NCBI GenBank assembly: GCA_902489745.1
Contig: CABUBB010000001.1
Coordinates: 1 to 64,000 of the forward strand
Reading direction: 5' to 3'
DNA from: Metaruminococcus_A sp003150405
GTDB taxonomy: Bacteria; Bacillota; Clostridia; Oscillospirales; Ruminococcaceae
DNA: 64,000 nt
Each line of letters opens with the position of its first letter. The first letter of the stretch is position 1. Shown piece by piece: positions 59,239-64,000 of this stretch. The translations under genes and the position numbers were made by a program. The notes under the pieces were generated by a model, which searched no databases, was not told the origin of the DNA, and worked only from the letters and a program-made list of their open reading frames with translations.

Positions 59239-60195
59239 CTATGTACCAATAGGAACAGCCCCTGTTTTTTCATCTGCCTGCCGGGTTAAACAGCCTTTGG
59301 GTATCGAAAGGGTAAATGCCTTAGGCAGCAATTCAACCGTTACGTCGTTTGAAAGATAGGATTCCCCATCGAGAATGTAGCGGTAAGGTCTGACACTTTG
59401 AATCCGGACAGATTTGCACTTATCATAGTGGATGACATCTTGGATGCCAGAGGTTTGTAAATGCTCCCCGCGTTTGTAAAAACGGACAAAACCTGCAATG
59501 CGGAACCGCGAGAGCTTGTCTACCCGGCATACGTCAAGGATGCCGTCATCCATCCGCGCGAGCGGTGCAGCCTGGTATCCGCCGCCGTAAAACCGGCCGT
59601 TTGCCGCAGCAACCAGCAACGTGTTGACAGTTGCCGGGGTGTGAGTGTCAAGCTGGACCGAAACCCGTTTGCCAAGCGGTTTGAGGAGGTTGTAAACCAG
59701 TGCAAGATTATAGGCCGTTGAACCGCTGATAAAGGGAAGATTTTTAAATTTGTTCATGTCGTAGGCGATATCAGCATCGAATCCAACGTTGCAGAGGTTG
59801 ACGGCATAACGGTCGTTGACCCTGAGCAGGTCACAGGGGTAGGGTACGCCGTCTAGCTGGCATTCAATGCTGCTGAATTGTTCCGGATTTTCAAAGCTGC
59901 GAACAAAATCGTTGCCGCTGCCGCAGGGAATGACAGTAATTTGTGTGTGTGGAGCGCCCAATGCGCCGACAACTGTTTCCTGCAGAGTTCCATCTCCGCC
60001 GCAGGCATAAAAACGCACGGGCATACCGTCTGCACAAACACGACGGACGTATAAAGTCGCTTCACCGGTACCGGTAGTGCGGTGAATTTGGTAATCCAAT
60101 CCTCTGGATTCAGCAGCCTGCCGGATTTTATGTTCGAGCGCGTTTTGCAGTGTGCCCTTGCCAGCAGCAGGGTTGATGAGAAAACAGTGCTTCAT
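59239..60195 (-). CDS. Diacylglycerol/lipid kinase-family protein (YegS/BmrU type)
   Basis: 318 aa from ATG 60195 (CCCAAGGAGTTTTT). The catalytic domain motifs are NPAAGKG (about 8-14), FYACGGDGTLQETVVGA (about 62-78) and VIPCGSGNDFVRSF (about 92-105). C-terminal features are YRYILDGESYLSNDVTVELLP. The family includes DgkB and sphingoid/lipid kinases that phosphorylate diacylglycerol during lipoteichoic-acid turnover. The exact lipid is unclear. It stands alone, just downstream (same strand) of the dapL operon and separated by a hairpin. Confidence 0.88.
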   Translation of the reverse strand: MKHCFLINPAAGKGTLQNALEHKIRQAAESRGLDYQIHRTTGTGEATLYVRRVCADGMPVRFYACGGDGTLQETVVGALGAPHTQITVIPCGSGNDFVRSFENPEQFSSIECQLDGVPYPCDLLRVNDRYAVNLCNVGFDADIAYDMNKFKNLPFISGSTAYNLALVYNLLKPLGKRVSVQLDTHTPATVNTLLVAAANGRFYGGGYQAAPLARMDDGILDVCRVDKLSRFRIAGFVRFYKRGEHLQTSGIQDVIHYDKCKSVRIQSVRPYRYILDGESYLSNDVTVELLPKAFTLSIPKGCLTRQADEKTGAVPIGT

Positions 60196-60257
60196 AAAAA
60201 CTCCTTGGGTCAATGAAATCTGCATTTATAATAACACGTTTTACCAGGGGTGTAAAC

Positions 60258-60294
60258 CGAAAAGGCGGCGGAAGCAACTGCTTCTGCCGCCTTT
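60258..60294 (-). terminator. Terminator of the glutamate synthase-dap operon
   Basis: AAAGGCGGCGGAAGCA and TGCTTCTGCCGCCTTT pair over about 15 bases around ACTG/CAGT. On the minus strand it is followed by TCGGTTT, a weak U-run, so termination may be partial. Confidence 0.7.
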
Positions 60295-60321
60295 CCAAGC
60301 TTATAGGAATACCCAAGAACT

Positions 60322-61518
60322 CTAAAAAGAGTTGCTGAAACGTCGCATGGCTTCTTTGGTGTCTTGGTGATCGCCAAACGAAGTCAGCCGGAAGAAGCCT
60401 TCGCCGTTTTTCCCAAATCCGGTTCCGGGGGTTCCAACAACACCGCATCTGTTTAATAGTTCATCAAAAAAGGCCCAGGAGGAAAGCCCGTCCGGACATT
60501 TCATCCAGATATATGGGGAATTGATACCACCAAAATAGGGGATGCTTTTTTGATCCAGAGTTTTAGCAATCGTCACAGCATTTTCCATGTAGTAACCGAT
60601 TAGCTGCCGAACCTCCCGCTGTCCTTCCGGGGAAAAGACTGCCTGGGCGCCCCGCTGAACAATATAGGGTACACCATTAAATTTCGTTGTTTGGCGGCGG
60701 AGCCAAAGATGATTGAGTGCGATTGTCTGCCCGCCGGATACTGGCAGCATAAGTGCGTGCGGCACAATGGTATAGCCGAGCCGTGTCCCGGTAAAGCCTG
60801 CGGTCTTAGAGAGAGAACAGAACTCAACGGCACATTTTTTTGCCCCTTCCAGTTCATAAATGCTGTGCGGCAGGCTGCGGTCTGCAATATAGGCTTCGTA
60901 TGCGGCGTCAAAAAGGATGACTGCACCGCAGGCTAAAGCATAATCCACCCAAGCCTGAAGCTGTTTTTTTGTATAAACCGCGCCGGTTGGGTTGTTGGGG
61001 GAACAGAGGTAAATAATCGCTGCCTTAATGTCTTGCGGCGGCATTGGCAAAAAAACATTGCTCTCATCGGCGTTGAGGTAGACGATTTTTCGCCCGTTCA
61101 TGAGGTTGGTATCCACATAAACGGGGTAAACCGGGTCGGGAATCAGTACGGTGTTATCGGTATCAAATAGATCGGTGATGTTGCCGATATCACTTTTGGC
61201 ACCGTCACTAACGAAGATTTCATCGGTGTTCAGCCAAACGCCGCGCTTTTCATAGTAAGCAGCGATTTCCCTGTGCAGAAAGTCATATCCCTGCTCCGGA
61301 CCGTAGCCATGGAAGGCATCGGCATCTGCCATGTCATCTACGGCGTGGTGGAGCGCCCGGATAACCGACGGTGACAGGGGCTGGGTGACATCGCCGATGC
61401 CAAGCTGGATGATTTTTTGCTCTGGATGTTTCGCGGTATAGTCTGCTACTTTTTTGGCGATGTCAGAAAACAGATAGCTTTCCTTAAGTTCCAAAAAATG
61501 TTCATTGATACGTACCAT
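60322..61518 (-). CDS. dapL: LL-diaminopimelate aminotransferase
   Basis: 398 aa. Starts MVRINEHFLELKESYLFSDI, the typical opening of DapL. LGIGDVTQPLSPSVI, FHGYGPEQGYDFLHREIA (about 70-88), SDGAKSDIGNI, LCSPNNPTGAVYTKKQL and the PLP Lys in SLSKTAGFTGTRLGY (about 239) are all diagnostic. It converts tetrahydrodipicolinate directly to LL-diaminopimelate with glutamate as amino donor. Its product is epimerised by DapF, encoded 11 bases upstream. The ATG follows AGAGGTGAGCAA. Diaminopimelate is needed for peptidoglycan and lysine. Confidence 0.97.
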   Translation of the reverse strand: MVRINEHFLELKESYLFSDIAKKVADYTAKHPEQKIIQLGIGDVTQPLSPSVIRALHHAVDDMADADAFHGYGPEQGYDFLHREIAAYYEKRGVWLNTDEIFVSDGAKSDIGNITDLFDTDNTVLIPDPVYPVYVDTNLMNGRKIVYLNADESNVFLPMPPQDIKAAIIYLCSPNNPTGAVYTKKQLQAWVDYALACGAVILFDAAYEAYIADRSLPHSIYELEGAKKCAVEFCSLSKTAGFTGTRLGYTIVPHALMLPVSGGQTIALNHLWLRRQTTKFNGVPYIVQRGAQAVFSPEGQREVRQLIGYYMENAVTIAKTLDQKSIPYFGGINSPYIWMKCPDGLSSWAFFDELLNRCGVVGTPGTGFGKNGEGFFRLTSFGDHQDTKEAMRRFSNSF

Positions 61519-61529
61519 TTGCTCACCTC

Positions 61530-62381
61530 TTATGCTTCGTTGAATGGGATAACGCCTTCGAACACCTCTTCAGCGCCGCCGCGCATCCATACATCGCCCT
61601 TTTGTGTGTAGGTAATGGCGAGTTCGCCGCCCAACAGCCGGACGGTTATTTCCTCTCCCTGCTTGCAGTATCCATTGAGGACACTGGCGACAACGCTTGC
61701 ACAGGCCCCGGTTCCGCAGGCCAGCGTTTCGCCGGAGCCGCGTTCCCAAACCCGCATTTCAAGCGTATGGCTGTCGACGACCCGGACAAACTCGGTGTTG
61801 ACCCCTTCCGGAAAGATGGGGAGAGTTTCAAACGCCGGGCCAATTTGTTCCAGCGGCAGGGAGGCAACATCCTCACAGAACAGGACGCTGTGCGGGTTGC
61901 CCATCGAGACCGCAGTAATACGGTAAACGGCGTTACCCACCATCACTGGCTGGCCAATGAAATACTCACCGCAGCTCGCCACCGGAATGGCCGAAGGCGT
62001 GAGGATTGGCGCCCCCATGTTGACAGTGACGCTCTGCACCGTTGATCCGGAAACTTCAAGGTGAAGTTCTTTGATGCCGCTCAAGGTTTCCAGTGTCAGC
62101 TCTGTTTTGGATACCAAACCGTGTTCATAGACATATTTTCCAATGCAGCGGGAAGCGTTGCCGCACATTTTTCCTTCGGAACCGTCGGCGTTGAACATCC
62201 GCATCCGTGCATCGGCCACATCGGACGGCAAAATAAGCACCAGCCCATCCCCGCCAATGCCAAAGTGACGGTCGCTGAGCTGAATAGCAGCTTGTGCCGG
62301 GTGAGAAAGTCCATGCTCAAAACAGTTGATGTAAATGTAGTCGTTGCCGGCTCCCTGCATTTTGGTAAAAGGTAAATTCAT
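61530..62381 (-). CDS. dapF: Diaminopimelate epimerase
   Basis: 283 aa from ATG 62381 (GAGAGGGCCAAT); an alternative ATG 21 bases upstream overlaps the regulator's stop. The two catalytic cysteines are in DGSEGKMCGNASRC (about 69-82) and LACGTGACASVVAS (about 222-235). MQGAGNDYIYIN opens the protein. It interconverts LL- and meso-diaminopimelate without cofactor. Between the ANTAR regulator and dapL in one operon with glutamate synthase genes, it couples diaminopimelate formation to nitrogen supply. Confidence 0.97.
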   Translation of the reverse strand: MNLPFTKMQGAGNDYIYINCFEHGLSHPAQAAIQLSDRHFGIGGDGLVLILPSDVADARMRMFNADGSEGKMCGNASRCIGKYVYEHGLVSKTELTLETLSGIKELHLEVSGSTVQSVTVNMGAPILTPSAIPVASCGEYFIGQPVMVGNAVYRITAVSMGNPHSVLFCEDVASLPLEQIGPAFETLPIFPEGVNTEFVRVVDSHTLEMRVWERGSGETLACGTGACASVVASVLNGYCKQGEEITVRLLGGELAITYTQKGDVWMRGGAEEVFEGVIPFNEA

Positions 62382-62391
62382 ATTGGCCCTC

Positions 62392-62973
62392 TCAAAATTC
62401 ATAGGTTTTCAGAATGCTGTCTGCAATCACCCGCGGTTTCACCCGCTGGTCCATCGCCTGTTTTTGGATGTATCGGTGTGCTTGCTGTTCGTTCATTTTG
62501 AGCACGCCCACCAAGGTGCACTTGGCACGATCAATGACCTTGAAGTCCTCGAATTTCTTTTGAAGAGCCTCGTTTTCGGTACTCAGCCGGTTGATTCGCC
62601 GAAAAGCGCCGGAAGCGAGCTGAATGCTTTGCATCAGTGCGTTTTTGCTGATGGGCTTTGCGATGACAAAGCTCGAAATACCGTCAAGATATTCTTCGAC
62701 TGTCTGTACGTGTTCGGCGGGCGTCAGCAATACCGAAGGAAGATTATATTTTTCATACAGGACTTTTGCGAGCTCGTTGCCGAATTCATCGGGCAGAGGA
62801 GCGTTGATAATTGCCATGTCGCAATCCGGCTGTTTGGCTTCTGCTAGGTGGCAAAGGGCGTCTGCGGCCGAATGGAATACAATGAGTTCCGGGGAGTTGG
62901 TCAGGGTGCCGGTTGTCTCTTGCAGGGCGTTTAACATTTCGCCGTTTCGGCAGACGATGAACAGGCGCGCCAT
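62392..62973 (-). CDS. ANTAR-domain antiterminator with pseudo-receiver
   Basis: 193 aa from ATG 62973 (AAGGAGGTCAGAACCT). The first 120 residues have a receiver-like fold (MARLFIVCRNGEML, DMAIINAPLPDEFG, SSFVIAKPIS). The phosphorylatable Asp is replaced by Asn or Ala and the acidic pair is missing, so it is a pseudo-receiver. A coiled coil (INRLSTENEALQKKFEDFKV) leads to the RNA-binding ANTAR three-helix bundle (about 138-193: RAKCTLVGVLKMNEQQAHRY). ANTAR proteins bind paired hairpins in leader RNAs and prevent termination, often for nitrogen-assimilation genes. The gene follows glutamate synthase, consistent with that role. Clostridial glnA-linked homologues are common. Confidence 0.9.
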   Translation of the reverse strand: MARLFIVCRNGEMLNALQETTGTLTNSPELIVFHSAADALCHLAEAKQPDCDMAIINAPLPDEFGNELAKVLYEKYNLPSVLLTPAEHVQTVEEYLDGISSFVIAKPISKNALMQSIQLASGAFRRINRLSTENEALQKKFEDFKVIDRAKCTLVGVLKMNEQQAHRYIQKQAMDQRVKPRVIADSILKTYEF

Positions 62974-63001
62974 AGGTTCTGACCTCCTTATAAGGTACCG
63001 G

Positions 63002-63724
63002 CTAATTATGAACGTAAAGCTGCCGGTAAGGGTTTTGGGAATTCGGTGTAAGTTTATAATAAGGGGAAGCCAAAAGCTCCCTTTCGTCTGTACCAAAGTG
63101 TTTGCAGTATTCGCGAATATAACTGCGAATAACTTCCAGATCCTTTGCAGCGCATTTATGGATTGAAACCTGCGCGGGCAGTCCTTTAGGCGGCTTTTCA
63201 CTGCGAATATAAATGCTTCCGCCGTGCATCCCGGTACCGCAGTTTGCGCCAACCGGCACATCTTGGGTTCCAATCCCCAGCACTATAATGATGCCCCCGG
63301 CCAGATATTCGCCCAGAAAGTCCCCGGCCTTTCCGCCGATCACAATGACTGGAAAGTGTTCGCCGTAGGCCTTCATGTGAATGCCGACCCGGTACCCTGC
63401 GTTTCCGCGGATATAAATTTCGCCGCCCCGCATAGCGTAACCGGTGGTGTCGCCGGAATTGCCGTGAATGATGATTTTACCGGTATCCATTGTATCACCG
63501 GTGGCGTCCTGTGCGTTGCCGTAAACCGTAATGATGCTGTTATTGAGGTAGGCTCCTAGCGCATTGCCCGGCGTACCGTACAGATTCAGACTTTTGCCCG
63601 CTTCCAGTCCCGCACCGATGTACCGCTGCCCCAGCAGGCCGTATACTTCAATTTCGCGGTCGGGGCACTGTTTAATCTTCTCGTTGAGGGCTTTGAAATG
63701 CAGGTTTTCCGCATGAATTTTCAT
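63002..63724 (-). CDS. Glutamate synthase GXGXG-domain subunit
   Basis: 240 aa from ATG 63724 (CAGAGGGGGAGCAAAT). It is the C-terminal beta-helix domain of the glutamate synthase large subunit as a separate protein: repeated G-x-x-x-G turns such as YGTPGNALGAYLNN, VYGNAQDATGDTMD, IHGNSGDTTGYAMRGGEIY and IRGNAGYRVGIHMKAYGE. The domain links the amidotransferase and synthase sites structurally. Split glutamate synthase encoded as separate domain genes is known in archaea and Clostridia. It follows the central-domain gene by 16 bases. Confidence 0.9.
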   Translation of the reverse strand: MKIHAENLHFKALNEKIKQCPDREIEVYGLLGQRYIGAGLEAGKSLNLYGTPGNALGAYLNNSIITVYGNAQDATGDTMDTGKIIIHGNSGDTTGYAMRGGEIYIRGNAGYRVGIHMKAYGEHFPVIVIGGKAGDFLGEYLAGGIIIVLGIGTQDVPVGANCGTGMHGGSIYIRSEKPPKGLPAQVSIHKCAAKDLEVIRSYIREYCKHFGTDERELLASPYYKLTPNSQNPYRQLYVHN

Positions 63725-63740
63725 ATTTGCTCCCCCTCTG

Positions 63741-64000
63741 TTATTCACCAGCGTGTTTAATGCCGAGGATGGCGAGTTCGCGTTCATTTAACCCAACGCC
63801 GCGTAACATCAAGCGGTTGCCGCGGAGCGCTTCAATTGAGTTGATGCCCATGCCGCCCATCATTTCCTTGATCTCGTGATCCCATGCATGGACGAGATTG
63901 ACAAGCCGTTCCGAACCAGTGTTTGGATCAAGACGTTTGACCAGATCGGGGCGCTGGGTTGCAATGCCCCAGTTGCATTTACCGTCATGGCAGCTCCGAC
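63741..64000 (-). CDS. Glutamate synthase central domain, C-terminal part
   Basis: The frame is open from the right window edge to a TAA at 63741-63743 (86 codons visible). It begins with CHDGKCNWGIATQRPDLV, which holds cysteines of the iron-sulfur cluster and the conserved end of the FMN/synthase domain, followed by EMMGGMGINSIEALRGNR. The start lies outside the window. It should be the catalytic glutamate synthase chain that makes glutamate from 2-oxoglutarate and ammonia, with amidotransferase and electron-donor parts encoded upstream. Confidence 0.88.
   Translation of the reverse strand, partial: RSCHDGKCNWGIATQRPDLVKRLDPNTGSERLVNLVHAWDHEIKEMMGGMGINSIEALRGNRLMLRGVGLNERELAILGIKHAGE

Overview
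The window looks like chromosome of an anaerobic, spore-forming, Gram-positive bacterium of the class Clostridia, probably near the Oscillospiraceae/Ruminococcaceae. That placement is inferred from gene content: sipL-spoIVA, a cotJC spore-coat gene, an [FeFe]-hydrogenase-like protein with an Fnr-type regulator and a ferredoxin, LL-diaminopimelate aminotransferase, cdaA-cdaR, lipoproteins, and strong GGAGG ribosome binding sites. No rRNA or other species marker is present.

Region 1 (1 to about 6,305) is the right arm of a prophage-like element. It has a minus-strand set of small early genes, a divergent two-repressor switch with four 16-bp operators, an ImmA-like protease with an extra surface domain, a zinc-ribbon/SHOCT protein and a large serine recombinase. 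The recombinase abuts the 3' part of a manganese-catalase-type spore coat gene (cotJC), so the element has interrupted a sporulation gene in the way of the skin elements. The left end and the 5' part of cotJC lie outside the window.

Region 2 (6,800 to 19,000) holds a zinc-ribbon membrane protein, an XRE regulator divergent from a probable structured RNA, a ferredoxin/Crp-Fnr/hydrogenase-like group, tRNA-Ala and tRNA-Leu flanking cca, a 0.5-kb noncoding stretch with degenerate repeats, and secreted or lipid-anchored proteins plus a D-2-hydroxyacid dehydrogenase. Region 3 (19,188 to 22,243) is sipL-spoIVA, the spore coat foundation pair. Region 4 (22,411 to 29,368) is a MacAB-like ABC exporter with two ATPases, one fused to an AbrB-type domain, followed by an orphan solute-binding lipoprotein.

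Region 5 (29,561 to 41,136) is a complete glucuronate operon. GH67 alpha-glucuronidase and a CE15 glucuronoyl esterase, both apparently cytoplasmic, feed uxaC-uxuB-uxuA-kdgK-eda, and a divergent AraC regulator sits beside it. The products are pyruvate and glyceraldehyde-3-phosphate. A PatB-type C-S lyase is embedded in the operon. Region 6 (41,465 to 50,643) is a kdpFABC-DE potassium operon carrying two unrecognised extra genes and direct TTAACA repeats that probably bind KdpE.

Region 7 (50,942 to 64,000) is housekeeping: a homocysteine methyltransferase-domain protein, ispD-ispF, a DUF3343/cysteine-desulfurase pair, cdaA-cdaR (c-di-AMP), a FAD-dependent oxidoreductase, a lipid-kinase-like protein, and a nitrogen/lysine cluster (split glutamate synthase, ANTAR regulator, dapF, dapL) that runs off the right edge.
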